Shown here in pieces: positions 32,330 through 44,752 of a DNA stretch of 64,000 nucleotides. The translations under genes were made by a program, and so were the position numbers. The stretch covers positions 102,337,348 through 102,401,347 of the forward strand of contig CM051456.1 in assembly GCA_028274465.1 (NCBI GenBank), in the 5' to 3' direction. Below the pieces are notes generated by a model. The model made no database searches and was not told the DNA's origin. It worked only from the letters and a program-made list of their open reading frames with translations. The DNA comes from Plantago ovata. Lineage: Eukaryota > Streptophyta > Magnoliopsida > Lamiales > Plantaginaceae. Positions within the stretch are counted from its first letter, which is position 1. Each line of letters begins with the position of its first letter.

Positions 32330-34693
32330 TACCGCCTGTTACACTCAAAATAGATGTCTGATTGCTAAGGAATACAACAAAACTCCATATGAGTTATTTG
32401 TTGGAAGACCTCCTAATATCACCCATCTAAGAGTATTTGGTGGTAAGTGTTTTGTTCTAAACAATGGTAGAAAATACCTAAGAACATTTCAACCAAAGGC
32501 AGACGAAGCGATATTTCTTGGTTACTCTTGCATAGTAAAGTTTATAGAGTTTACAACAAAAAGGCACAAAAGATCGAAGAATCAGTGCATGTTGTATTCT
32601 ACGAAAAGTCACTAGGAGTGCCTGCTGAAGAAGAAATATCAGAATGTATGAAGAAACTACTCATACACGAGCAAAGAACTGAATCTGATGCTAGGCAAAT
32701 CAAGTCAATTGAACTAAATGATGATTCTGACAATGACTCTCCTCCCCCAAGTCATGACAAGATAAATATAGTTCATGACAAAGAATTTCCAACAAAAGAC
32801 GCAGTTGCTCCGGATGTTGCTGAAACTATGCAACTTCATGTGCCTGCTGATGAGTTACCACAATCTAGCAATGCTGAACAACAGTTGCTGATGAACCGAT
32901 CTCAGTAGAGACACAAAAAAATGCCAGTAGTACTGAACAAGTACATGCTGAAGAGTCACATGCTGATGAGCAAACTTATCCAGATCCAAAGAGCAGAAAA
33001 CCTGTTAACAAATGGATTAGAGATCATCCCTCTACGGATATGATTGGTGATATTGACAAACGCCAAGTGACTAGATCCAAAGTATCTGCTACTCATGGAC
33101 TTGCTGAAGAAGCAAATGTCGTAGAAGTAGAAGTTTTGTTCTTTTGCTTTATTTCAGAAATTGAACCCAAGACCATAGAAGAAGCTCTAAAGCATTCAGA
33201 ATGGATCAAGGCAATGCAAGAAGAACTGGATCAATCTGAAAGGAACAAAGTCTGAAAACTTGTACCTCTTGCTGAAGGCAAGAAAGCTATTGGTACAAAG
33301 TGGGTGTTCAGAAACAAGCTGACTGAGTCTGGTGAAGTAACAAGGAACAAAGCACGTTTGGTTGCTCAAGGTTACTGTCAGACTGAAGGATTGGACTATG
33401 ATGTGTCTTATGCGCCAGTTGCAAGATTGGATGCAATTAGACTTTTCTTGGCCTTTGCTGCTCACAATGACTTCATTGTTTATCAAATGGATGTTAAAAG
33501 TGCATTCTTGAATGGTGAACTTGCTGAAGAAGTCTACTTGGAACAACCCCCTGGCTTTGAACTTCCCTCAGAAACCAAGATGGTATACAAGCTTCAAAAA
33601 GTTGTATATGGTCTAAAGCAAACACCTAGAGCTTGGTATGATACCTTAGCTAAGTTCTTGCTTGATAATGGTTTCAAGAAAGGTGAAGTTGACAAAACTT
33701 TGTTTACCATGAACCATGATGGTAAAATACTCTTAGTTCAGATTTATGTGGATGACATAATATTTGGATCTAAGGACAAGCAACTTTGTGATGATTTTGC
33801 CAAACTCATGACAAACAAAATTGAAATGAGTATGATGGGAAAATTGAATTATTTCCTAGGATTGCAAGTCAAGCAACTCAAGGATGGAATATTCATAAAT
33901 CAAGCAAAGTATGCGAAAGAAATGCTCATAAAGTTTAGGATCAAAGAGGAAGAAAAACCTAAAAAGATCCCTATGAGTGTTGGTACCAAATTGGGCTATA
34001 CTAAAGAAGATAAATGTTGAAGAACACAAGTATAGGAAGCTCATTGGTTCCTTGTTGTATTTAACAACAAGTAGACCTGACATTCAGTATGCTGTTTGTG
34101 TGTGTGCAAGATTCCAATCTGATCCAAGAGAATCACACTACGAAAAGGCACTTAAGATACTGAAATATGTCAAAGGTACAGTCAATGTTGGATTATGGTA
34201 TCCTAAAGATTCTGGACTTGAATTGGTTGGTTATTCTGATGCTGATCATGGAGGATCAACTCTTGATAGAAAAAGTACTTCTGGAACTTGTCAGTTTCTA
34301 GGTACTAGATTAATATCATAGTTCAGCAAGAAGCAAACCTGTGTTGCCAATTCATCTACTGAATCTGAGTACATTTCTGCTGGTTGTTGTACAGCTCAAA
34401 TCCTATGGATTCAGCAACAATTAAGAGATTATGGTATTTCTGCAAAGAAAACACCGATCTTTTGCGATAATACAAGTGCTATTGCTATCACGCAAAATCC
34501 TAAGTTCCACTCAAGGACAAAGCACATTTATATTAGACATCATTTCATTAGAGATCATGCGGAAAAAGGAGACATTGAGGTTGTGAAAGTAGGTACTGAT
34601 GATCAACTTGCTGACATCTTTACCAAGCCCCTCCCAGATAATAGATTCGCAATGCTAAGGTATAACCTTGGATTGATTGAATTACCTCAATAG
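32330..34693 (+). pseudogene. Copia A pol, late integrase to RNase H
   Basis: Resumes in integrase at the segment equal to copia B 18529. Damage: a 1-bp loss near 32526, a stop near 32906, TGA at 33253, a frameshift near 34013, TAG at 34319. Key motifs survive: AFLNGEL, catalytic YVDD at 33745-33756, [17 protein letters not shown]. Ends at TAG 34691-34693. The RT frame 33304-34020 is open. Confidence 0.9.
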
Positions 34694-34713
34694 TAAGGGA
34701 TACAATTGGCAGA

Positions 34714-35079
34714 TTGCTGAAACAGGCATTCAACAAGCCAAAGTATGCTTACTTGAATAAAAGCTCCTTCCACTGATTTCTTCTAAAAAGAAATGATAGG
34801 TCACTACATGATTGCTGAAACAGGCAGTCAGCAAGTAATTCCTTCAAAACGGGTATTTATTAGGAAACTTGATCACTTGCTGAGACGGGCACTCAGTAAG
34901 AGAAAAACCTTAAGGATGGCTGAAACGAGCATTCAGACAGTCAAAGATACTGAAACAGGTATTCAAGTATCAAAGGAAAATTCTGAGACGAAAACTCAGC
35001 AAAGAGCAAACTCACTTCTCAGATTTTACCAAAAGATATCTCAAGACAAAAAGAATTTACTGAGACGGGAACTCAGAAA
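34714..35079 (+). repeat. Hairpin array after copia A pol
   Basis: Seven units of the same design as in copia B: 34714-34736, 34812-34834, 34876-34900 (9-bp stem with one G-T), 34916-34941, 34946-34971 (GATACTGAA/TTCAAGTATC), 34981-34999 and 35056-35079. The centre is ACAGGCA, ACGGGCA, ACAGGTA or ACGGGAA. Confidence 0.8.
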
Positions 35080-35466
35080 TGTCTTTTAATTTAAGGAAAT
35101 ATGAGATATTTGATTAAGGGGGAACTTTCAGCAAATAACAAGGCTTGTTACACAAATTCGCTGAAAAGATTCTTGTTTACTTCAACAAGCAATCAAATCC
35201 CATAAATCTAGGTAAAATCAATTTGTGATGTTAATCGGGCACAGATAAACTCGCTAATAATCATGACATGAAATACAATCGTGACCATTGATTTAAAGTA
35301 GTTTTTTATCTGACGGTTAATATTGCAAAGAGAAAGAGTGCTCTGACCGTTTTTGTTAGTGGACCACTACGCATTTTATGTAAAGGCTCCACTAACGCTG
35401 TTGAATCTCTAATTTACCCTTGCTAAGAACTCAAAAACGATTGAGCTTCTTGCACACCAGAGATAC

Positions 35467-35474
35467 TATATAAA
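35467..35474 (+). promoter_or_regulatory. Internal TATA box upstream of copia A third ORF
   Basis: TATATAAA, about 140 bp before ATG 35615, in the same context as 21665-21672. Confidence 0.6.
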
Positions 35475-35614
35475 CAAAGAGTTAGATAAAGACAAAATTC
35501 TTTAACTCACATTTCCTTTCTCTCCAAATTTTTATAGCCTGTGCCTGAATTCACTGTACCTCCGGTCAAAAAGCAAGTTAATATTTTTTGTACATTTCTC
35601 ACACTATATAAGAA

Positions 35615-38600
35615 ATGGCCCCAAAGAGACAGTCCTCCAAGACCTCAAAGTCATCGAAAGTTGATAGTGCTGGAAAAAGCACTGCTCCGGTTATAACTCC
35701 GACAACCAACAGAGTGAAAATTGTGTTGAAGAACGACCACATAACAGAGAGACCCATGCCGCCTTCATATCTTGACACTGCAAAGTGTGAACTGATGATG
35801 CAATGGGGCGGATTTGCAAAAGAGAAGTATATAAGATACTTCTATGAACAAGAACTAGATGGAGAAAATGAAGAGGCACTTGAGTTGATAAAACAACAAG
35901 GCCTTACTTTCTTCATAACTGCTCGCCCTAAGAAAGTGAGTATGTTAGACACAATGGAATTGTACAACAATGCAGAAATCCAGACTCTGACTGATGGACA
36001 AGGAGTCACTGAAAAAGTGATTTCTACCACAGTTCAAGGAGTGCAAATCATCCTAAAATGGATTGATTTAGCCAACATCTTTCAGATTCCAACCAGTGGA
36101 ACTCAAGATGACATTACTGCCACTGATGAAGAAATCGAAGCCTTCTACAGTGATGTCAGAAATGAGAAAATGAAGAAAGGAGAGATTGCTCCCGTGACTT
36201 GGACAAAGCACGTTAAGAGGAAGCATCTCTGCCATTCACTTGGTCTAGTAGCTCTGCTACTCATTAAAGTCTTAGACTCCCAAGTTGGAGGAATTGACCA
36301 AGTAGGCTTGAGAAGGTGGTCACTGCTGATGCATATACATGAGAACAAAACTGAGCTCAACTGGGCAAAGTACATTTTCAACAGACTTGTTGATTGTGTT
36401 ACTAAATTTAAGGTCAAGGTTGAAGACAACAAGGTCTCACCTACCTTCCCAGTCATGTATGGACTAAAAATATGCTATATCCTTGAACACTTCAGGATTC
36501 AGCTGAGAAACCCATTGCCGATTAAGAAATCAGTATGCAATGTGGGAAGAGCCTTCTACAAGCAAAATGGACCTAAGCTTGCTGACAAGAAATCAAAGAA
36601 GACAACAACTGCAAATGTTGTCAGCACAAGTTAGCAAGAAAGGTATACAACAGCTGCAGATGTTGTCACCACTAGTCAGCAAGATAAGACTCCAACAACT
36701 GAAAAAGTTGTTGATGAAACTGCTGTAGATGGTGATCAACAAGGTACGTGTACAACAACCGTTGCTGAAAATGCAACTACTACAGATGCTGCTGCTGAAA
36801 AGCAACTGGAGAAATCCAAGAAGAAAAAGAGGAAAGCTGATGATGACACTCAAACTGCAGCGTCATCAGCTAACCCCATCCCTAAGAAGAAACGGACAAA
36901 TAAACCAAGAAAGAAAACACTGGCTCGCAAGTCAGTTCCAATTGTTCATGATCTTTTGAATGATACTCCAGGAGTTGCTGAAACACAAGCTCCAGTAGAT
37001 GTTGATGAAGTGCTTACGGAAGCCTACTTCAGCAATGTTGAAGTGTTTGCAGAAGCCTTCAACAATCAACTTAATGTTGATACATCTGCTGAGATAAGAC
37101 CACAAGGCAGTGGAAATGAAATTCCTGCCCCAATGCTAGATATCTACATTGTAGATAATCTAGATGCTAAAAAGATGGTTGCTGAACAAGCAATTCATCA
37201 AGTTGCTGAAACCGCAGTTACTGAGACTGTGATTGTTGAAGAACCAGTTGCTGAGACAGCAATGGTTCAAGTCCCAGAAATTGCTGAAACACCACAAGAG
37301 ACATTATTCGACGACGCATCTCGTGATGCTGAGAATACTGGACCTAGTTCACCGAAAACATCCATTGACAAAGTTCAGCTGGTGCTGACAGAACTGAGTC
37401 AGCAAATGGAGTTGGAGATTGAAGACACCTCCAACAAATCAGTATTTGTTTTCATGACCTGCAGTGAACTCAAAGAGATGTCTCTGCTCAACTTGTCATT
37501 TCAGAGACAAGGGAGATTGATGAATCTGCACAGCCTTCTCAAATAGAGGAAGAGAAGAAGTTTGCTGAAGAACAAGTCCCAAATATTGAAGAAGTTGTCA
37601 TTGCTGAAAGGACTGAGTCACCACCTGCCCTTCTTCAGCAGGTAGTTAAATCAACCATAAGCAAAACTTCACTAGCTGAAACTCATTCTTTTGCTAATAT
37701 AATGATTTCTTTACAGACTTCTCAAGATACAAGTTATAAGGTTGCTGAAACTTCTGCACCAGAATCCACAACTCATGTTCAGCAGGTAGATGAAGTTTTT
37801 GGTAATTCAACTAAGTTTGAAAATTTGGTGCTTGTATCTAACTTAAAATTATTTCAGGATGAACAATTCAAGGATGCTTCTCAAGCTCCTGAAGCAATGG
37901 AAATAGTACCAGCACAACAAAGTGTGCAACATGAGCTTGCTGAATCTCAGCAGGTAAATCATGTTCCAGCTTTTGACTCTAAAACTATTTTCCAAAACCT
38001 TCCTGAACTTAATTTTATTCTTTTTCAGGATAAAAAAAAGACCACTGAAGTGGTTCACATCACTGAATATCTCAAAGTAAGTTCATAGGAACTTTATTCG
38101 GACTTCAAGAAAACTACCTTGACCAGAGTTGCTAAATTTGTCAGCAACTAGCAAAGGTACAGAAGGATGGACTTCTCTGATCTTCACCTTCATCTGTCCA
38201 ACGAGAAAAAGAGACTTTCTCTGCTGAAACTCGAGACGTTTGTGCACTCCATACTTCCAGAAGAGTTGAGATATTCTCAGCTCATGAGCTCAAGTCTGAT
38301 TGCTCTAATCAGAGAGAATATGAAAGCCAAATTCAAGAGTGCCTCTCCAGCTGAACAAGCTGTGATGCTCAAGGGTTCCTTTGTGCCTGTGGTGGCTGAT
38401 CTCCACAAAATCAATGAAGAAGAGGAAGTTACAAGTGTCGCAAGGTACAAACATCTTGAGTTGGTCATACTGACGGACGATGATGAGGAAGAAGAAGATG
38501 AGAACATTCCCAAAGATCCAAGTGATGATGAAGGAAAAGATTCTAAGGACAAAAAGGACGACGATGATGATAATCAAGGTCCTGGTCCTGATGCTGGTGG

Positions 38601-40777
38601 ACTTAAACTGACAGTTGCTGAGATTGAACGTCATGATATTGAAAATCAGCAAGCTGATCACACACCAAGTCAGCAACAAGAATCTAATCCTGCTCCTGCT
38701 GAGACAAGTACTCAAGCAACTGAACAAGTTGTTGAAACTGAAGAAGAGTACGCCAGAAAGCGTGCTGAAATGAAATTAGGCAAAAGTAAGCTTTCTGATG
38801 CCGAGTTAAATTCACTCGATGCCAAGGTCACTGAGCCAAACCTTGATGATGAAGAAATGGATGAAGATTATCAAAGAGCATTTCAAAACAGTCTACAGAT
38901 TCATGCAAGGCATACGTAGAATCTAGATATTGCTCAATCTTCAGGATTGAAGCATACGGAAGTCCTTTCCCTTCCACTTACTACTGGTGAAACTCCAGTT
39001 GTTGAGTCTCAAGAGTTGCCCTCAGCAACCACTCAACCGAAAGGGAATTAAGCTACAGATTTAGGAACCAAGGTTGTTGGCCTTGATGAATCTGATGACG
39101 AAGAAGATCTCTCAGCAAATGAAGAAGATCTATCAAAGAAAGCTGAACCCACAGTGGTTACAATTCCTCCTCTTGATGATGAAAATGATGTAGGAGATGA
39201 TATAAGATGCCATTTGCTGACCCATGATGATCAATTCGCTACTGAGCTTAAAGTTCATTCCGTAACTCCTTCTTTAGTGTCGTTCCCTAGTGTGGAGGAT
39301 TTTACACCAAGAATTAAGGCACTAATGGAAGTCCACAAAGCCTGCAAAGAAGAGGACGATGCACTGCATGCTGAGAGTCCGCTTGACATAGGCAAAATAC
39401 TGGTAACTGTGCTGAAACGCACTACTTCTCTTACCATAGCTCAGAAAGCCATAAGTCTACATCATAAAAGCTATGAAGAAGATGTCAGTCAAGCACTCAA
39501 ACTAGCAAAGACTGCATTGAAAAAAGGCTCAGACTTTCATTGAAGAAAAAGTCTACAATGAGCGCAGACATGAGGAGAACTTGATGAGTATAAAACAAGA
39601 ATTGTCCAAGCTGACCGCTGATCAGCAAGCGATTATTCTTATGTACAATAGCCTAAGTACTCTTGCTGAAAATTGCAATGAGTTTTTCTCTCTGCACATT
39701 CAATCGATGATGCAATCCATGTCTAAGGGGGAAGATAAACAAAGAAAATCTTCAAGAAAGAAAACCCTTGCTGAAGCGCCATTGACAATAGAACCTCTTG
39801 CTGAAAGAGAGCAAAGTTCTAAAAGACAAGCTGAAACAGATTCTGAGTTAAATTCAGCAAATCCGAAAAAGAGAAGAACATCTGCTAAAACTCATGAATA
39901 CTGTCATACTGAGAGTCATCAAGATCTGAATGAAGATGATGATGATGATGACAATCAAACAATAGCTCAAGCTATAAGAGCTAGACCAATCACAACCCTA
40001 ACTCCGTCTGGTCACTCAAAACATTTCTCTTCTGACTCAAGATCTTCAGCAGGAGATCAAGAAAATGCAAAGTCAAGAAGAAGAAGGCAAAGACAGGAAG
40101 AAAAGAGGCTAGCCAGCATTGCCATTGGCTCCGGCATTGATTATACAAAGACCAACAATGAGGAAACAACTCAAAATGTGATCAGAAATGGTCATGGTTG
40201 TTGGATCTTAAAGCTGGAAGATGTGTTGGTAAATGATTTCTTTCCAACTGCTGTACTGAATCAAATGTACACTTGGATTGAATTAAAGGTGAAAAGAAAC
40301 AAAAGGGATCCTCCTCCCTACCCAAGAAACATTGTTGCAAGATGGCTGAATCTGGAAGTCTTGGTAAGAAGAACATCTATTGGCAAGCAAATGAAGCAAG
40401 AGCCTGATTTAATCAAACCAATTGATGTTGCTTACTACTCTGACCCTCTAACCAAGAAGTCAAAGAAGAAATATGGCTTGATTCCTTATGAATATTTCTA
40501 TCTCATTGCCAAGGATCAAGAAGAAGATATTCTCTGGTTAAGGAAGATTCATGCTAACAAGGGAATTTCAGATACACAACTTCTCCATGCCAGCAACTGG
40601 GGCATGCACTTGTGGGTGTTGCACTACAAAGAAATGAATGGTGAAAACCATCATTATACCGCCTGCAAGAACGCAAGGATCATTCAGCTCGAAGTCCGTA
40701 AGCTACTTGAAGATTACGAAAAGGACTGTGTTGAATTTTCTGCGCTTGCTGAGAAAAGTGTAAGGGAGAGATTCTGA
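35615..40777 (+). pseudogene. Copia A third ORF (about 1,700 codons)
   Basis: Long ORF in the env-like position, broken by TAG 36632, a frameshift near 37540, TAGs at 38086 and 38149, stops near 38918 and 39049, and a frameshift near 39541. Order: basic N-terminus MAPKRQSSKTSKSSK; globular domain of about 300 residues (IILKWIDLANIFQIP, PVTWTKHVKRKHLCHSLG); a region rich in Val-Ala-Glu-Thr units; a middle part with helical segments and poly-acidic DDDEEEEDE and DDDDD stretches; basic KKRRTSAK and RRRRQRQEEKR stretches; and a conserved-looking C-terminal domain (from about 40180: GCWILKLEDVLVNDFFP, YEYFYLIAKDQEED, NWGMHLWVLHYKEMNGE). No signal peptide or clear membrane segment, so an envelope role is not supported. 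Function unknown. Confidence 0.72.
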
Positions 40778-41048
40778 GGAAATCCTCTGCTGGAATAGCT
40801 TAAGTCCCTTGTAAAAGCTATGTTTGTTTTGTTTGCTGATTTATGTAGTTATCTCTGAACTTTCTTGTAAACTTACTGAAAGATAACTATCAGCAATAAA
40901 GCTTTTTGACTCTTATTGGTTTTTGATTATGCAATCTACTTATGCTTACTGTTTTATTATTCAAGTATGCTTGCATTAATCAACTGATTTATTCAACATC
41001 AGAAACCTCTAAAAGGGTAACAATTAATTTAGTCATGGATTGCTAACA

Positions 41049-41065
41049 TCAAAAAGGGGGAAATT
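41049..41065 (+). other. Copia A polypurine tract
   Basis: AAAAAGGGGGAAA directly before the 3' LTR. Confidence 0.85.
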
Positions 41066-42644
41066 TGTTAGGAAACTTGTAATTTTGATGAGCAAGTAAC
41101 CATGCTAAATTAAGGGAAGTCCAGTAACTAGTACTCTTAAGTTCCATAGGAATTTAGAATTTTAAAGGACATTGTAAAAGAGGAACGTTTGCTGAAGACT
41201 TAGAGTAGGTGCTAGATAGGTGTTTTATCCGCTTATGATGTATCTTGTTTTCTTAAAAGAAAAACAACCTATTGAAGCATTTGGTGATGATGTACTTTGT
41301 TTTCACAAACAAACTATTGAAGCATTAGAACCGTTCAGAAACTTGAAGAATTCGAAGACTGAAGACTGAAGACTAAAGAAGATTTCTGAAGATGGTATCT
41401 ACAAAGGCACATGTTGCTCAGAAAGTGGAAACTTCAGCAACAACTTGCATAAGTGAAAATCTATATGACAGAGTAGGTTGTGCTTGTTGAAACTGAGACT
41501 GACCACTTGCTGAAAAACATATGTGACCTCCTTGCTGAAAGTACTTGCATTTGCACTCCAACGTTCATATTTGAATTCCATTCAAATGAACATTAAATGC
41601 AAAGTAAGCAAGCGAAGAACATGAAGACTAGAAGACAAATAAAGGACGCTGCTGAAAGTACAAAAGAAAGACAGTGACATCTTAAGGAACAAAGCCTTAG
41701 AATTTGAAATTCAAACGGCTCCCTTGATTCACTATAAATAGAGGTCATCCGGCAAAGAGTTGAAGTGTGTCAACAACGTGATCAAACTCTCACTTGTGCT
41801 TAAACTCACATACCCTTCAAATACTCTTTACTTCCATTGAACCGTTCCAAGACTTAAAGCTTGAAAAAGCTACTTGTGAAGAAGTAGAACATACACGGCT
41901 AAGAAATTAGTTAAGTGTTCTTTCTTTCGAACAAGAACAAGTCTTGACACCAGAAACAATCAAACTTGTTTACTGCAAATTATTCAAAGTTTTGCTTCTT
42001 AGATTTCTTGTTGTAGCTGAATAAGTTATAATCAAGTTATCTCATCCCAAACCTCTCTAACTGAAAAACACCCTTTCAGGCGTGAAATTCAGGAGGAACT
42101 TAATCAAGCATAGTATTGCTGATTATAAGTCCCAAGTTTGGTGGAGAACAAGGTTTCGTTCTCTAGTTAGGTTGGAAACGAAGCAAGTGTGCTTTGGTTT
42201 CTGTCGAATCGCTCTAGATAGGTGTTGTAAGGAACCTCAAACTTATCTTAGTGGATTCAGTCCTAGAAAGGACAAAGTGGATTAGTTGAGAGATTACGCC
42301 ACTCTCAGATACCACTATAAAAGTGTTTGTGTGATTTACTTACTGCATTTAGTTTTCAGCAAAGCATATCTATTTGTACACTGTCACTCTGTTCACTTGC
42401 TGAAACTATCACTTACTGACAAAGCACTTATTGTACAAAGACTTCCGCTCTCTGATTTTAAGTATCAGTAAAACTCGTTACTGAAAAGTAAGTAGTGCTT
42501 GCTGAGAAAGTTAAGTATCAGCAAACTCATTACTGAAAAGTAATAAGCCCTTGCTGAGAAAGTTTTTAAACGACGAAAGTTTGAAAAGACTATTCACCGC
42601 CCCCCCCCCCTCTAGTCTTTTCTTGTTGTTTAAAGGGACCAACA
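41066..42644 (+). repeat. Copia A 3' LTR
   Basis: 1579 bp, TGTTAGG to CCAACA, followed by AAAGG. TATA box 41733-41740. Differs from the 5' LTR by a few substitutions and a poly-C expansion near 42598-42610. Confidence 0.95.
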
Positions 42645-43229
42645 AAAGGTCTCTCACACCTTATACTATCACAATCTCTCTTAGTGACCTGCCAAGCGAG
42701 CTCACCCGTCATGTCAACGGTCTCTCACACCTCAAAATCATCTTACTCCCTCACACACCATTATATTATTCCATTATAGTACTGTCTTAATTACACGGTG
42801 TAAAACCATACAAAAGGTCAACAACACGGTGTAAAGCAATACAAAAGGTCAAGGGTCCAGTATGTTGCAAACCATCAGAAACCTGTCAACAAGGTTATAT
42901 CATGTCCAAAGAGATTCAACCTCTTCTCTTTTTCCATCAACCTTTGATGAACAAAAATAGACTAGATATCAAGAGATATATGATACAATCGGCCCGCATT
43001 AGATTGCCCCAAATATCTGAGGAATAAATGCATACAGAGAATTAACGAGAGCCAAATGAACACTTGAGAAAATCTAAATCCAACCGATTGCCCCCGATGA
43101 TTAATCAACCTAGCTATAAACAATCTTGTAAATCACCAAAAATTACCAACCTTTAATAAATTCAATACACGAAGAAGAAGAAAACTTGTCGAGAAGCCTT
43201 AAGAAAAACTAACCGACTTATAGATTCAA
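42645..43229. repeat. Host duplicate copy 1 (middle part)
   Basis: Continues the minisatellite to about 42740, then non-coding DNA matching 48361-49136 of copy 2 (without the MITE). Ends at TAGATTCAA, the MULE target. Confidence 0.75.
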
Positions 43230-43636
43230 GGGCTCATTACATACGGTACCCTAGTTAGTGCACGAAATTACATCTAAGTGACGACTGTTTCATTTATTAC
43301 ATAGACTTACAAGTTAGACAAAATCAATTACATCCAACCCCACGAACTTGACTTCGCCGCTCTTAATTGTGGAAATTACCATTTTGTCCCTGCCGGAAAA
43401 TTAGATTTTTGAATTAGCCAAACGCACAGGAGACACGTATCAGGCACATGTGGGGCTGAATGTAATTGATTTGAAAGTTTTAGTGGGTAATCGTAATTTC
43501 AATATAGCCGTTGGACATTTTTACTAGCCGTTATTATTTGAATTTTTACCTATATATACCCCTTCTAAATCCAATTTTTCGCTCCCATTCCATCTCTAAA
43601 CATATATACTTCCATATCTATCTGCCATATTGGAAA

Positions 43637-44073
43637 ATGAGTAATTCCGGTGTTCTTCGTCCACTTTGCAAAGTTCCAAGATGTAGAAAGCGTACAATCC
43701 TAGCGGTATCTAGTGAAGGGAGATTCTTTTGGAATTGTCCCACGCACGGTGGTCTGATTGGGCTAGTGAGAAAGAGAATATGCCACGATGGGGAGAGACT
43801 TTGCAACCGGAAGTTATTTGGGAATATGTACCAACAAGAAACCAACAAAGTGTGCAACGAAGCGAAGATAGAGCTCAAGATGTAGTACAAGAGCAGCCAA
43901 AGGAACAACAGGGAGGAGATGATGCTTTGTCAATTGCCAAAGACAAGAGGAAAGGCAAAGCTTTACCAATTGTTTCCAAAGAAAAATACAATGTATTAAG
44001 GCACCTAATTTGCCTTAATTTGCTCCTGCTGGCAATTTTTCTATGTATGCAAATATTCAAATCTGTGATGTAA
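43637..44073 (+). pseudogene. Short zinc-finger-like (GRF-type?) protein with C-terminal hydrophobic segment
   Basis: ATG 43637 gives MSNSGVLRPLCKVPRCRKRT, then SSEGRFFWNCP, which recalls the GRF zinc finger (Cys pair, GRxFxxCP). Near 43740 the frame shifts: the second frame (to 44073) continues with polar residues and ends in a hydrophobic stretch LNLLLLAIFLCMQIF. Short GRF proteins with such tails are common in plant transposons. I am unsure of the family; a different short finger is possible. TATA-like TATATATA lies at 43551-43558. Confidence 0.35.
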
Positions 44074-44346
44074 ATTTAGAGCGTTGGAACTGAAATTTCA
44101 AGGCCATTGTATTCAAAGCAATCCATATGATAAAGTCATGAAATTTTAGAGATAATGTATTGACATTTGCATTCAAAAGGAAGCCTACAAATAAAGATAG
44201 CAATTCAATGTTTTGCTAAAACAAAATGGCAGCCAAAAGAGACCCTAAATATGATAGCAACACCAGTTTTGCTAATCATGAGTGCACATAACTTAGAAAC
44301 AGAATTGAAGATCCAAAACAAAGCATAACAATCTAAGGTTTTCCTT

Positions 44347-44752
44347 TTATCCCTTTCCTCCAATCTTGCCCTTCCATCCAGTCTTTCCCTTCCCTCTAGT
44401 CTTGCCCTTGCATCCAGCCTTGGCCTTGCCTTTATCAGTTGTGGTTCCAGCATCCTTACTGCAAGACGCTCCATCAAATTTTTTGCTTTTCTTTGTATTA
44501 TGGTTGGCATCAATACCCTAACACATATACAATTAACACAGCCAATTAACACACAATCAATCACACTACACAATCATCAATCACTACACACAGTAATGAT
44601 TCAATACACACAATATTCATTCACAACACAGTCTGACACAGCAACTGTCCAATCCTCAAGCAAGAAATTGAAAGAGTTATAGACACACTTACAGAATCAA
44701 GTGGAGGTCTCTTAGTAGAAGTGGGTTGTGTAGCATTTGCCTGACTAGTTGA
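44347..44752 (-). pseudogene. Spliced C-terminal exons of an unidentified gene in the MULE
   Basis: Two exons on the minus strand: 44752-44693 (acceptor TATGTAG before it, 20 codons, Ser-Thr-Ser-Gln-Ala... to Pro-Leu-Asp-Ser) and 44517-44347, separated by a 175-bp intron with donor GTAAGT and acceptor TTAG. Both joins are phase 0. The second exon ends in a Lys/Gly-rich repeat (GKTRGKGKTGWKGKIGGKG) and stop TAA. Such basic Gly-rich tails occur at the C-terminus of mudrA-like transposases, so it may be the tail of the element's own transposase. Upstream exons are not recognisable. Confidence 0.45.

Larger units (their letters stand above)
632..42644 (+). mobile_element. Copia element A (Ty1/copia LTR retrotransposon, Sirevirus-like), with nested insertions
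   Basis: The outermost element of the nest. Two LTRs (632-2196 and 41066-42644) both begin TGTTAGG and end CCAACA, and the whole is flanked by the 5-bp duplication AAAGG at 627-631 and 42645-42649. Internal order on the plus strand is initiator-Met PBS, gag, protease (cut at 5050), then after nested elements part of integrase, RT and RNase H (32330-34693), a hairpin array, a long third ORF (35615-40777), PPT and 3' LTR. In the first 200 bp the LTRs differ at about five positions by eye, so insertion is fairly recent. The internal region has stops and frameshifts, so this copy is inactive. Copia order (IN before RT), a very long gag and an ORF after pol suggest the Sirevirus group; that placement is inference. 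Confidence 0.92.

Noticed and set aside
35615..40777. Calling the copia third ORF an envelope protein
   Set aside because: Position alone suggests it; there is no signal peptide, membrane anchor or cleavage site visible.
43551..43558. TATATATA upstream of the zinc-finger-like ORF as a firm promoter
   Set aside because: AT-rich context makes such a word likely by chance; mentioned only as a note.
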